Source of the DNA: CAZMVU01 sp964569295
GTDB lineage: Bacteria; Hydrogenedentota; Hydrogenedentia; Hydrogenedentales; JAGMZX01
NCBI GenBank assembly: GCA_964569295.1
Contig: CAZMVU010000008.1
Coordinates: forward strand, 1 to 56,608
Length of the DNA stretch: 56,608 bases
Reading direction: 5' to 3'
The notes under the pieces are model-generated. The model ran no database searches, was not told the DNA's origin, and worked only from the letters and a program-made list of their open reading frames with translations. This document shows, in pieces, positions 16,958-26,284 of this stretch. Position numbers and translations under genes: made by a program. How positions within the stretch are numbered: the stretch's first letter is position 1; each line of letters begins with the position of its first letter.

Positions 16958-18721
16958 TTATTGTTTGCTGCGCGCTTTCTTCAATTGCGTATGTTCCGCC
17001 AGCAAGGCCATGAGCTGGGCCTGGTCGCCCGCGGCCTCTGCCCGGGCGATGGCCGTTTCGAGCCGCGCTTCTTCCTCACGCATGGCCTCAACGGCGAAGT
17101 AGCGCAGCATTTCCTTCACCTTCTTGTCCGCCACCGATTCAGTCGGCGGCTCCATCGTAGCGGCCGCCGCGAAGAGCGCCTGCGCCGCCCCTTCCAGCCC
17201 TTGGGCGAGGGCCGCATCGCCATTGCCATTGCATTCGGCCATGGCCGCCAATACATCCGCCAGGGGCCCCGGTACCGGGCCATAGGCCTCAATGGCGCTC
17301 AGGGCTTGCTTGCGGCGGCCGGCATCCGCCAGTAACGCTGCCACAAATACCACTTCTTCATGCGTATATTCGCGCCCTGCTGGCGCCTCAGCCGCCTGAT
17401 CAGGCGATTGGCGGCGGCCGCTGCGCAGAAACCGATCGAATTCACGTTGGCAGGCCCAAGGATCCAATTCGAGGGTCCGGGCCGTTCGTTTCAGGTACTC
17501 GCTGCGGCGGATTTCATCCTGCATCGCCACGAGGATAGCGAATATTTCATGGGCCAACTCATTCCTGCCGCCGATATCGCCGAGGCGGTCCGGGTTCATC
17601 TCGACCACATAGGACACGAAATCCGTGGCCTTGGTTACACGCTCACGAAAGGCATCTGCGCCGGCCGCGCGGATAAAATCATCGGGGTCCTGGCCTTCGG
17701 GCAGCGGCGCGGCACGCACCGACAAGCCCGCCCCGGCCAACACGGCCATGGTGCGCATGGTCGCTTTAACGCCGGCGCGATCGCCATCGTACACAACCAC
17801 CACCTCGGGCACGAACCGCCGCAGGAGTGCGGCCTGGCCCTCGGTGAAGCTGGTGCCACAAGGCGCCACAACATTCTCGATGCCCACGTCGAAACACCGC
17901 AGCAAGTCGAAGTAGCCCTCGACCAACAGAACATGGCCGGTGCTGCGCATGCTGTCGCGCGCTTCTCGAAGGCCGTACAATGCACGGTTCTTCTTGTATA
18001 ACAACGTTTCAGGCGAGTTTATGTATTTCGCCTTTTCGTCGCTGCTGAGTGCGCGCCCGCCAAAGGCCACCGTGCGCCCGGCCACATCCCAGATAGGAAA
18101 CAACAGCCGGTTGCGGAAGAAGTCGTAGCGTCTACCGCGGCTGCTGCGGCCCACCAGCCCGGACTCATCGAGTACCTGCGGGTCATAACCTTTCTTCCCT
18201 GCCGCATCGACCAGGCTGTTCCAGCCGGGCGGTGCACAGCCAAGTCCGAAACGCGCCACCGTTTCCGGCTTCAACTGGCGCTGTGCAAGGTAATCGCGTG
18301 CTGGCGCGCCCGCTTCCGATTCCTCGAGCACATGCCGGAAAAAACGCTCTGCAAAGGACAGGAAGTCCTGCACCTGCTTGCGGCGGAATGTTTTGTCATC
18401 CGCCCCACCGCTTTCGTCCAAGGCAAGTGCTATGCCGGCCCGGTCGGCCAGTTTCTGCAGGGCTTCGAGAAAAGTGAGGCTCTCGTACTCCATCACGAAA
18501 CCCAGCGCGTCGCCACTCTTTCCGCAGCCAAAGCAGTGAAAAATCTGCATGGCGGGATTGACCGAAAACGAGGGCGTATTTTCCTGGTGAAAGGGGCAGA
18601 GGGTGGTATACCGCGCCCCCGACCGTTTCAAATCAAGACACGCGCCGATCACTTCGACGATATCGTTCGCCTCGATGATTTGTCGGACTTGTTCGCGCGA
18701 AAAGCGTTTCGATCGCGGCAT
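16958..18721 (-). CDS. dnaG: DNA primase DnaG
   Basis: DnaG makes RNA primers for replication. I start at the ATG at 18721 (MPRSKRFSREQV, 587 aa); a TTG seven codons upstream is an alternative. The CHC2 zinc domain is at the N-terminus (CPFHQENTPSFSV, then CFGCG). The catalytic core and TOPRIM domain follow, with LLVEGYFD, VVVYDGDRAG and EGQDPDDF. A C-terminal helicase-binding part, rich in Ala and Glu, ends KKARSKQ. It lies directly upstream of rpoD on the same strand, which is the conserved pairing. A LamG-like gene lies 205 bases upstream on the same strand. Confidence 0.95.
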   Translation of the reverse strand: MPRSKRFSREQVRQIIEANDIVEVIGACLDLKRSGARYTTLCPFHQENTPSFSVNPAMQIFHCFGCGKSGDALGFVMEYESLTFLEALQKLADRAGIALALDESGGADDKTFRRKQVQDFLSFAERFFRHVLEESEAGAPARDYLAQRQLKPETVARFGLGCAPPGWNSLVDAAGKKGYDPQVLDESGLVGRSSRGRRYDFFRNRLLFPIWDVAGRTVAFGGRALSSDEKAKYINSPETLLYKKNRALYGLREARDSMRSTGHVLLVEGYFDLLRCFDVGIENVVAPCGTSFTEGQAALLRRFVPEVVVVYDGDRAGVKATMRTMAVLAGAGLSVRAAPLPEGQDPDDFIRAAGADAFRERVTKATDFVSYVVEMNPDRLGDIGGRNELAHEIFAILVAMQDEIRRSEYLKRTARTLELDPWACQREFDRFLRSGRRQSPDQAAEAPAGREYTHEEVVFVAALLADAGRRKQALSAIEAYGPVPGPLADVLAAMAECNGNGDAALAQGLEGAAQALFAAAATMEPPTESVADKKVKEMLRYFAVEAMREEEARLETAIARAEAAGDQAQLMALLAEHTQLKKARSKQ

Positions 18722-18926
18722 AGGTTTGATCGCAGCCCTCAAAGAATTGTCGGCTCGACGTGACCGGGGGAATCGTTCGCGCGCCGTTTTTGCGACAGTC
18801 AGTCAACCAACAGGCACAGTACGCCCGCCGCACCTGTCAACCGGAATTATACCACCGGATTGCCCCGAGGTCAAGCGGCGGCACCCGGCATCTGGCCGGA
18901 CCCGCCCCGCCGCTGCGTCCTGCGGC

Positions 18927-19655
18927 CTATTCCACCTTCTCCGCGTCCTCCTCTTCTTCCGTGATCACCTCGCCCCAGACCTTGACATCGTCGAAATAGC
19001 CGGTGTCATCAAAGGAGCCCAGGCCAATCGGGCCGGATGTGAAATGCTTGTCATGGGCCACCATAACCGGCGACTCGAGGTCATCAAAATAGACGGCAAT
19101 ACGCCCCGAGTCGGTATCGCGCACAATGCGAATAGTATGCCAAGACCCCGTGTCGCCCCAGTCGGTGCCGTCTGTGCGCTCTTCGGCGATAGAGACACGC
19201 GGTTCCTCGTTCACCAGGAAGATCGAGTTGGCATGGGGATCGGCCTTGGTGGCCAAGTGCACATAGTAGAATTTGTCCGCGTCCTGCCGGCCGAAGAAGA
19301 AGCACAGATCCCGGTGCCCATACTCCCGGCCGGTCTGTCGCGCTTTTACCTCAAACACGAAATCGCCCACATTCACATCGGCCCAGGCGATGGAAAGGGG
19401 CGAGCGCACGGGCGGCTTGTACCGGCTTGGCGCCACCAATGCCAAGACCTGGCTGTCATCGGCCTCTTTCACTTTCCAGGCGGCATCGTCGGTCATTATC
19501 CAATCGCCGGTCCCCGCTTCGAAATCATCGGCGAACACCAGGGGCATTCCCTGGCCCGAATCTTCATCTTCTGCGGCGGCAACGCTTCCCAGCAGCAATC
19601 CCACGGCCAGCGCCGTTGCGGCGGCCCAAAACATATGCGTGCGTGTTCGTATCAT
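18927..19655 (-). CDS. Exported LamG/DUF1080-like concanavalin-fold protein
   Basis: This 242 aa protein starts at the ATG at 19655, with AAGGGA about 6 bases upstream. A signal peptide (WAAATALAVGLLLGSVAAAE) is followed by one jelly-roll domain. Segments such as DDFEAGTGDWIMTDDAAWKV, YYVHLATKAD, SWHTIRIVRDTDSGRIAVYF and GPIGLGSFDDTGYFDDVKVW are typical of DUF1080/LamG-type sheets. Those are common in secreted sugar-binding or glycoside-processing proteins of Planctomycetota and relatives. The protein lacks an obvious catalytic set, so binding rather than hydrolysis is likely. The acidic tail EEEEDAEKVE is unusual. The 230-base gap upstream is divergent with the receiver gene at 19886. Confidence 0.7.
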   Translation of the reverse strand: MIRTRTHMFWAAATALAVGLLLGSVAAAEDEDSGQGMPLVFADDFEAGTGDWIMTDDAAWKVKEADDSQVLALVAPSRYKPPVRSPLSIAWADVNVGDFVFEVKARQTGREYGHRDLCFFFGRQDADKFYYVHLATKADPHANSIFLVNEEPRVSIAEERTDGTDWGDTGSWHTIRIVRDTDSGRIAVYFDDLESPVMVAHDKHFTSGPIGLGSFDDTGYFDDVKVWGEVITEEEEDAEKVE

Positions 19656-19885
19656 GGTGGATCCCTTTGGTTCACTGATGATGAATCTCAACTGCATAGA
19701 TCGCAGTCTAGAGATTTTCGGGGCGCCAAAGCAAACTCCGCTTCAGGCTGTATCATCCGGGCAGCATTGCGATTTGCACTGGGAAACGGTCCCGGTATAA
19801 AGTATGGCCAGGCTTTCAGGAATATGTCGACGTACACACGGTGCGCTTCGGCGCACCACGCGTTGTGCAAGGGGATACGAGGGCT

Positions 19886-20824
19886 GTGGCACAAATTCTC
19901 ATCGTAGAGGACGATAGCCGCCTGGTGCGGGAGTTACAAAGTCAGCTTGGCCAGGCGGGGCATGTGTGCCATGGTACCACCTCGGCAGAGCAGGCCCTTT
20001 CCATGCTCAAGGAGCATGGGATCGACTTGATCATCCTTGATGTCATGCTGCCGGGCGTTTCCGGGTTCGAGCTGTGCCGGCGCGTGCGCGCAAGCGGCGA
20101 TTTTTTTACCATCCCTATCATCTTGGTCTCCGCCATGGCCAGCAATGAAGAGGTCATGCACGGGCTTGCCCAGGGCGCCGACGACTTCCTCGCCAAACCC
20201 GTGCGTATCACGGAGCTCATAAACCGGGTGAACAACCTCATCGTTGCGGGGACGACCGAGAACACGCGCGACACGCTCACCGAGCTGGCTGGCAGCAAGA
20301 TCATCAAGCTCGAGATGCAACGCGCGATCACCCGCCAGCAACGGTTCGCAGCAATCTACGCCGAACTGCTCAACATGCCTGCCTTCGCACGGGCTGCCGG
20401 CGGCGAAGCGCGCGCCAAGACTATCCGCCACTTCGGCCGTCGTCTGCACCGGGTCGGCGAGGATATGTCGTCCTCCTGTTTTCGCGTGGGTCACCTCGGC
20501 GGGGGGCACTTTCTGTCCATTATCGAGCCGGAACAGGCCCGCACCTACTGCGAGAAGGTGAAGAGTCTGTGGGATGACCATTTGCCGGAACTCTACGAGG
20601 CCGTCGGTTGTAAGCAGCTTTTCCAGAATTCTACGGCCAAACAAACCAACCACCCCCACGAAGCGCCCCCGCTGCTTGCGGTGCTCATGTGCATCACGGT
20701 GCATAATCACACCCACCACGAGAGCGTGCAACAGCTCTTCGAAACCATCAGCCATTTGCGCCAGGGCGCCCTTGCAAATGGCGCCCAGGGCATTTATGTA
20801 GATCGGCGCCAGGGCCGCATGTAG
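19886..20824 (+). CDS. Response regulator with degenerate GGDEF-like output domain
   Basis: This 312 aa protein begins at a GTG at 19886 (MAQILIVEDDS). The receiver domain is intact: D9/D10, phosphoacceptor D52 and K104. Residues about 140-300 follow the GGDEF fold. The stretch around FAAIYAELLNMPAFAR stands where active enzymes have the metal-binding DLDNFK strand. GHLGGGHFL stands where relatives have GGDEF; the signature reads GGGHF (205-209) and the metal acidic residues are lost. Diguanylate cyclase activity is therefore unlikely; it may bind GTP or c-di-GMP or act by protein contact. It is encoded 112 bases before an intact REC-PAS-GGDEF enzyme on the same strand. Confidence 0.78.
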   Translation: MAQILIVEDDSRLVRELQSQLGQAGHVCHGTTSAEQALSMLKEHGIDLIILDVMLPGVSGFELCRRVRASGDFFTIPIILVSAMASNEEVMHGLAQGADDFLAKPVRITELINRVNNLIVAGTTENTRDTLTELAGSKIIKLEMQRAITRQQRFAAIYAELLNMPAFARAAGGEARAKTIRHFGRRLHRVGEDMSSSCFRVGHLGGGHFLSIIEPEQARTYCEKVKSLWDDHLPELYEAVGCKQLFQNSTAKQTNHPHEAPPLLAVLMCITVHNHTHHESVQQLFETISHLRQGALANGAQGIYVDRRQGRM

Positions 20825-20936
20825 CCGCTGTTTTCCCCGTCCGCGGCACCGCGCACAAACACCTTGCGGAAAGCGCATATTGACGGGCGAGGCCACACGC
20901 ACTTATACTTTCGGCTGGGGTACGCGAGGACCATGC

Positions 20937-22217
20937 ATGGCGTTAGAAATACCCGCAAATGAAGGCGCACTTTCCACAAGCGCCTACACCGTAATAGTCG
21001 CCGACGACCAGGTTAATATCCGTGATTTTATCGAACGGGTGCTGGAGCGGCGGATGCATTGCGCCGTGCGTTCGGTGGAAAACGGGGACGAGGTGCTCGC
21101 GGAACTCGCAAAAGTTGAGCCCGATGTGCTGATCACCGATATGATGATGCCAGGCCTCCATGGCCTCGAACTCATCACGGCCGCGCGCAAGCAATGCCCC
21201 GGTCTCGCCATCATCGCCATGACTGGCTACGCCGCCGATTTCCCCTATGTCAAAGTGGTGCAAGCCGGCGCCACGGATTTCATCCACAAGCCATTCCAGC
21301 CCGCCGAACTCGAAGCCAAGCTGCTGCGTATCTTTCGCGAGCGTAAAACCCACCACGCTCAGCATGTGGCGGAAACCAAGTACCGCAATCTGTTCGAGTT
21401 GAGCATGGACGGCATGCTCATTGTCGATGCCCAGACCCACCGCATAAGTGACGCGAACAACGCCCTCGTCGAGATTGCCGGGCGCAGCCTCACGGACTTG
21501 CGCGGGCAGCCCCTCATGGACCTGTTCGACCAACCCGATCAAGTGCGCCTCGAGCAATGGCTTACGTTGTGCGAGCACAGCGGGAAGGGAACGCTTGCCG
21601 ATCTGACCGTGCCCACGCCGGAGGGCAAGCGCATTCACGTGGACGTGACGGTGACGTTCATCGCCGTCAACGCCGAACGCCTGATCTTCTTCGCATTCAA
21701 AGACGTCACCGACAAGGTGCAGGTCGAGCAACAATTGGCCGATGCCGCCCAGCGCGACGCGCTCACCGGCCTGTTCAACAAACGAAGCTTCCAGAATCGC
21801 ATCGAGGCCGCGGTGGCCCGTGCCCGAAACAAACAGATTCCCCTCTCGCTGCTCTTCCTGGATCTCGATAATTTCAAGCACTGCAATGACACCTATGGCC
21901 ATCAAGCCGGCGACAAACTGTTGGTCGCCGTGGGCGAGACCATCGACAAGAGCGTGCGCACCACCAGAGACGAGGGGTTCCGCCTCGGCGGCGACGAGTT
22001 CGCGGTCCTCCTGCTCGGTGCAGACCGCGAAAACAGCTTGTATGTGGCCGAGCGCATCCAGAGCGAATTCCGCAAGTATGAGACATTGGGCACCACCATG
22101 AGCATCGGCATTGTGCAATACACGGAAGACCTGCAAGTGGAAACGTTCATGCGCGCAGCCGACGAAGCCCTTTACAAAGCCAAAGGCGCAGGCAAAGACA
22201 CGATACACCTTGGCTGA
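20937..22217 (+). CDS. Diguanylate cyclase (REC-PAS-GGDEF)
   Basis: This 426 aa enzyme is predicted to make cyclic di-GMP under two-component control. The start at 20937 has GAGGA six bases upstream. Domains in order: receiver (phosphoacceptor D68, K118 in HKPF), PAS at about 147-265 (FELSMDGMLIVDA), and GGDEF at about 268-426. The last has DALTGLFNKRSF, FLDLDNFKHCND and an intact RLGGDEF (GGDEF at 351-355). The position of the inhibitory RxxD motif reads TTRD, so product inhibition through a classical I-site is doubtful. No cognate kinase is adjacent. It follows the degenerate-GGDEF regulator and probably shares its transcript. Confidence 0.92.
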   Translation: MALEIPANEGALSTSAYTVIVADDQVNIRDFIERVLERRMHCAVRSVENGDEVLAELAKVEPDVLITDMMMPGLHGLELITAARKQCPGLAIIAMTGYAADFPYVKVVQAGATDFIHKPFQPAELEAKLLRIFRERKTHHAQHVAETKYRNLFELSMDGMLIVDAQTHRISDANNALVEIAGRSLTDLRGQPLMDLFDQPDQVRLEQWLTLCEHSGKGTLADLTVPTPEGKRIHVDVTVTFIAVNAERLIFFAFKDVTDKVQVEQQLADAAQRDALTGLFNKRSFQNRIEAAVARARNKQIPLSLLFLDLDNFKHCNDTYGHQAGDKLLVAVGETIDKSVRTTRDEGFRLGGDEFAVLLLGADRENSLYVAERIQSEFRKYETLGTTMSIGIVQYTEDLQVETFMRAADEALYKAKGAGKDTIHLG

Positions 22218-22230
22218 GGAATACCTGCGC

Positions 22231-24399
22231 ATGCGACGCCCCTCCTCTTCATGTGTCTCACCAGCCGCGCAGCGGCTGCGGCTGCGGCGTTTGCTGCTTG
22301 TCTGCCTTGGCCTGTACACCGTTCTCTTGCCGGCATGCGAGAGCCCCCCACCCTGGCAGAACCAGACATTGCCCATGCCCGAAGAGCTCACCCCACACTA
22401 CCTCGAGCTGAACCGCGAGTGGCGCTACACGTTGAAGCTCCCCGGCAACGGGCTTCGCCTGGGCCCTATCCCGGATGATGCGGTGTTGCGCCTGGGCGTG
22501 TACGATGCGGGCATTACCGGAAAACATGTGACCGTATACGCCGGCGCGGAAAATGTGGCGCAGGTACCATCAGCCCCAACACCGGGCTGGCGCGATGTGC
22601 GCATACCGCTCGATAACCCAGACTGGGCAGGCCGAACGTGCCGGCTCTGGTTCGAGGCGGGCGGACAACACATCGTGGCGCCGTACAGTCTTGAAGCTGC
22701 GGCTGACGAGAAGCCGCCTGTGCTTATCTTCCTCATTGACACACTGCGCCTCGACCACCTCGGTTGCTACGGCTACGCCCGCGACACCTCGCCCCACCTC
22801 GACGCCTTTGCCGAAGACGCCTTGCGCTTTACCCAACTCTTGCCTGCGTCGTCCTGGACCCGCCCCTCAGTGGCCTCACTGTTGTACGGGGTCGCACCGG
22901 CGCGCCACGGCGCGCACGATCATGTGGACGTGCGCCGCCCCGGCATGCCCGCCCTCGCCGACAGCCTGGAAGAGGCGGGCTATCACTCGGCAGCCTTTAT
23001 GACCAATGTGAATTGTTTGCCGGCGTGGAATATGGGGACCGAGTTTGATCGCCTGGTGGATATCGACAGCGCGAACTGGGAGAAATCCGACCGGGACACG
23101 GACTGCGTGGACGCTTTCATCGGGGCGCTCGATGTTCTCGATGACGTGCCCTGGTTCGCCTATGTACACACCATGGCGCCGCACGGACCCTACGCCCCTC
23201 CTGCTCCCTACGACAGGCGCTTCGCCTCTCAAGACGTTGGCGAACGGGAGCCGGTCGAGATTGTCGGCCATGAATACCCGAGCAAGCAGGCGGCTATTGA
23301 CCTCTATGACGGCGAGGTCGCCTATGCCGACGCCGAGTTCGGACGTGCGATAGCGGCACTGCGGGAACGGGATCTCTATGATGATGCCCTCATCATCGTG
23401 CTTTCGGACCACGGCGAAGAGTTCTGGGAACACGGGGGCACGGACCACGGCATGACGCTGTACGAAGAACAACTGCGTGTCCCCCTTCTGATCAAGCTGC
23501 CGGGGAATGAACACGCGGGCGCCGTGCGCCACGGCCTCGTCGAAATGCAGGATATCGCCCCCACCATTCTCGAATCGCTCGGGCTGCCACCGGAACCGCG
23601 CTTCGATGGACGCTCTTTCGTGCCATCCTTTGTCAAAGCCGATTCGCGCTCCGAACACATGGGGTTTGCGTCACTCTACATGAACGCCGCCAGCATGCGC
23701 ACCGCGAAAACACCGGCTCTCAAGGTCATTGCCGATGATACGCAGCAGCACCTTGCGTGGTATAACCTCGCGGACGATCCGGGCGAGCAGCACCCGCAAA
23801 CAGCGGCGGAACAAACCGCTACCGCGGCGCACAAAGACCTCAAAACTCTTCTGGACCGCCGCTCGGTGGAAGGCGCCGCGGGATTACACGTGCTGATTAC
23901 CGATGATCCGGAATCGGCCGGCGACATCGCCATCGAGGCCACTGGCGAAGACTTCGGGGCATGCCGCACCTATTATCCCGATGAACTCACCACGGTAATG
24001 CGCCATGCCGATTCGCTCCACGTACAGTTTCGTATGCAGGAGAAGGAACGCTACTTCCCCGACGCGCACAAATGGCACGCCGAACACCAGCAGGACGGTG
24101 CCCGGTTACTCATCGAGGCCCCCATCGAGTCCCCGTTTGAACTGCGCGTCACACGCAATGGCGAGCCCGTGGCCGCCGAAGCCATCCACATTGGCGCCAG
24201 CGGCCAACACCGCGACCTCTCGGGAACAACCTTGCATGCGGAGGCGATTACAGCTGACCCCACCCAGTTCGATGTCGCTTTGCTGCCGCGCCGGTTCGCC
24301 GTTTACGTCTGGTATACGCCGCCACCCGCGCGTATGGCGGAAACCGATATCGACGCGGAAACACGTGAATCGCTCAGGGCGCTGGGCTACTTGGAGTAG
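22231..24399 (+). CDS. Sulfatase-superfamily lipoprotein with threonine nucleophile
   Basis: This 722 aa protein starts at the ATG at 22231. The hydrophobic stretch 19-35 ends LLPAC, a probable lipobox with C36 as the lipidated residue. Residues about 160-520 form an alkaline phosphatase/sulfatase fold: LIFLIDTLRLDHLGCYGYA, SSWTRPSVASLLYG, HTMAPHGPY, and SDHGEEFWEHGGTDHG. Where formylglycine sulfatases have CxPxR this protein has TRPSV, so the nucleophile would be Thr and no sulfatase maturation is needed. It may hydrolyse or transfer phosphate-type groups; the substrate is unknown. About 200 residues beyond the catalytic fold end in a family-typical RALGYLE. It overlaps the next gene tail-to-tail by 26 bases. 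Confidence 0.8.
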   Translation: MRRPSSSCVSPAAQRLRLRRLLLVCLGLYTVLLPACESPPPWQNQTLPMPEELTPHYLELNREWRYTLKLPGNGLRLGPIPDDAVLRLGVYDAGITGKHVTVYAGAENVAQVPSAPTPGWRDVRIPLDNPDWAGRTCRLWFEAGGQHIVAPYSLEAAADEKPPVLIFLIDTLRLDHLGCYGYARDTSPHLDAFAEDALRFTQLLPASSWTRPSVASLLYGVAPARHGAHDHVDVRRPGMPALADSLEEAGYHSAAFMTNVNCLPAWNMGTEFDRLVDIDSANWEKSDRDTDCVDAFIGALDVLDDVPWFAYVHTMAPHGPYAPPAPYDRRFASQDVGEREPVEIVGHEYPSKQAAIDLYDGEVAYADAEFGRAIAALRERDLYDDALIIVLSDHGEEFWEHGGTDHGMTLYEEQLRVPLLIKLPGNEHAGAVRHGLVEMQDIAPTILESLGLPPEPRFDGRSFVPSFVKADSRSEHMGFASLYMNAASMRTAKTPALKVIADDTQQHLAWYNLADDPGEQHPQTAAEQTATAAHKDLKTLLDRRSVEGAAGLHVLITDDPESAGDIAIEATGEDFGACRTYYPDELTTVMRHADSLHVQFRMQEKERYFPDAHKWHAEHQQDGARLLIEAPIESPFELRVTRNGEPVAAEAIHIGASGQHRDLSGTTLHAEAITADPTQFDVALLPRRFAVYVWYTPPPARMAETDIDAETRESLRALGYLE

Positions 24400-26284
24400 T
24401 TGGCGCGGCAAGCACTTCCCGCAGGAAAAGGGCCGCCCGGCGCGTGTCGAGGGGCGGCGGTTGCCCCGCTTCCTGGAAACCGGCGAGCATTTCCGGAGGC
24501 GGCCAGAGGGACACGGCGAGGGGCGTCCAGGGAGCATCGTTCAGCCGCAAGGGCGAACGCAGCCAGTACTCGGATGGCAGTGCGCCCTCGATCCAATAGT
24601 CCAATCCGGCCGGCCATGTCCACGGCTGGGACCGCTGGAAAAACTTCAACTGAAGCGCGGCCTCGAGCGCAAGCCGGCGCCTCTCCCACATGGGGAAGGG
24701 GGACTCGCCGGCCCGCTCCGCAATGTCCTCGGCGGCACGCAGCCCCAAGAGCACGGTGAGCATGGTGGCGAGGCTCTCCCCATCGCGCAGGCGCCCGGGT
24801 TGAAAAGCCGGCAAGGGCGCGCCGGTGCGGTGATCGGTCCAATGGGTGAGGAAATCGGCCCCTCGGACGACATCCGGCCAAATGTCTTCGCAGAAGCCTT
24901 CCCCCTCATCCGGGGCAAGTTGGCGTGCATGGAACGCACACGCACTGAGCACCCAGCCCACGGCATCCAGGTCCAGCAGCACGTGAGGCGCTGCCGGGCG
25001 GCTGTCGACATAGAGCCTTGCGGGCAGCGCCCCGTAGGGCCTTCCCCGGCCTTCCTCCTCACGAAACGCCTTCGCCAGAAAACGCAAATGCGCCCCCGCT
25101 TCCGCGTGTAATCCAACCCGGTCGAGAACGAGTGTGAGCCAGCCCGCATCGCGCGGATGCACCACGGCCCGGGGCGGGATTGTGGACGGCGCACGCACGA
25201 TGCCGCCGCCCTCCGCATCGGCCGACAGCAACACGACGCCAAGGGCGCGCAGGGCGGCATTGCGCAGCACGCGGTTCTCCGGTTCATGCACATTCACAGC
25301 CGCCATGCGCTCATACCAATGGTCGCGGGCCGCCGTGAGAAGCACCGAATAGTCCTGCTTCCGCCCCACGCCGAGGGCATTGTCCACCGCATTCCGATTC
25401 CCACCCAGGGCCATGACAATCGTGGCGGCATACACCGTCTGTTCGAGCCGGCCGCGCGTGCGCACCAGCAGGGCCGCCGGCCCCATGCGCGCGGTGACAC
25501 GATCCTCGGGCCACACCTCCGGCACGTGGTCCGCACGCACCACACGCGCCCGGGCTCCCTGCCCGAGCGCCGTCACTCCCAACCATACTCCCTCGCCCCA
25601 ATCATCCCACATGGGCGCGGGGGCCTGCTTTGCCGTCAATGACCGGGCGCGCTCATAGGCACGGGCGTTCGGCGCGGCGGGGCGCAACGCATAGCCGGTG
25701 GCCGTAGTCGAGTCGCGAAACGCCGCAAAGTGGTTGAGCCGGTCCAGGGCCCAATCGCGCACGGGCGCTTCCGGCAGCACGCGCGTACACAGGGCCGGGG
25801 CCGTGTAGAAAACGAGCTGCGGCACACCGCCCGCTACGTTGCCCGATACCGCGATGTGCGATACCAGCAGCGCATGCGCAGGATGAACGAACGTCGTCTG
25901 CTCGATTTGCAGGCCGCCGGGCATGCGGTGATTCGTTTGCACCATGGGCAACGCATCTTCCAGGCATGTCTGCGAAACCGGCGTTTGGTTGTGCAACCAG
26001 ACGATGCCGCCATCTGGGCCGATCAGCCCCCAGCCAGCCCCGGCCAACGTACCTGCAAGCCCTTCGCGCGGATTGGCCAGTTGATCCTGCAACCCCGGCC
26101 GCGGCCACTGCATGCCCACCAGCCTTCCCGTGGCATCCAGCGAGACTGTCAGCCGCCCGTTGCCTGTGGCGGCCGTGGGGGAGGCGGCGCCCGATACCGC
26201 CACCCAGGGGGGCATCGCTTCGCCAGCAGCGGCCACCGCGACGCTCAGCAACAAAACGCCCAGGGCGCTCCTTGCCCATCTCAT
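24374..26284 (-). CDS. Exported glycosidase-like protein (six-hairpin fold)
   Basis: This 636 aa protein has a signal peptide at residues 1-23 (ALGVLLLSVAVAAAGEAM). A beta-rich N-terminal half (about 30-290) is followed by an alpha-helical half (about 320-610), with segments such as DLDAVGWVLSACAFHARQL and PMWERRRLALEAALQLKFF. The layout recalls GH15/GH65/GH95-type enzymes with an (alpha/alpha)6 barrel. No family was assigned with certainty and I cannot name the catalytic acid. The start at 26284 overlaps the stop of the upstream gene as ATGA. Its 3' end overlaps the convergent sulfatase-like gene by 26 bases, so antisense effects at the ends are possible. Confidence 0.62.
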   Translation of the reverse strand: MRWARSALGVLLLSVAVAAAGEAMPPWVAVSGAASPTAATGNGRLTVSLDATGRLVGMQWPRPGLQDQLANPREGLAGTLAGAGWGLIGPDGGIVWLHNQTPVSQTCLEDALPMVQTNHRMPGGLQIEQTTFVHPAHALLVSHIAVSGNVAGGVPQLVFYTAPALCTRVLPEAPVRDWALDRLNHFAAFRDSTTATGYALRPAAPNARAYERARSLTAKQAPAPMWDDWGEGVWLGVTALGQGARARVVRADHVPEVWPEDRVTARMGPAALLVRTRGRLEQTVYAATIVMALGGNRNAVDNALGVGRKQDYSVLLTAARDHWYERMAAVNVHEPENRVLRNAALRALGVVLLSADAEGGGIVRAPSTIPPRAVVHPRDAGWLTLVLDRVGLHAEAGAHLRFLAKAFREEEGRGRPYGALPARLYVDSRPAAPHVLLDLDAVGWVLSACAFHARQLAPDEGEGFCEDIWPDVVRGADFLTHWTDHRTGAPLPAFQPGRLRDGESLATMLTVLLGLRAAEDIAERAGESPFPMWERRRLALEAALQLKFFQRSQPWTWPAGLDYWIEGALPSEYWLRSPLRLNDAPWTPLAVSLWPPPEMLAGFQEAGQPPPLDTRRAALFLREVLAAPTTPSSPAP

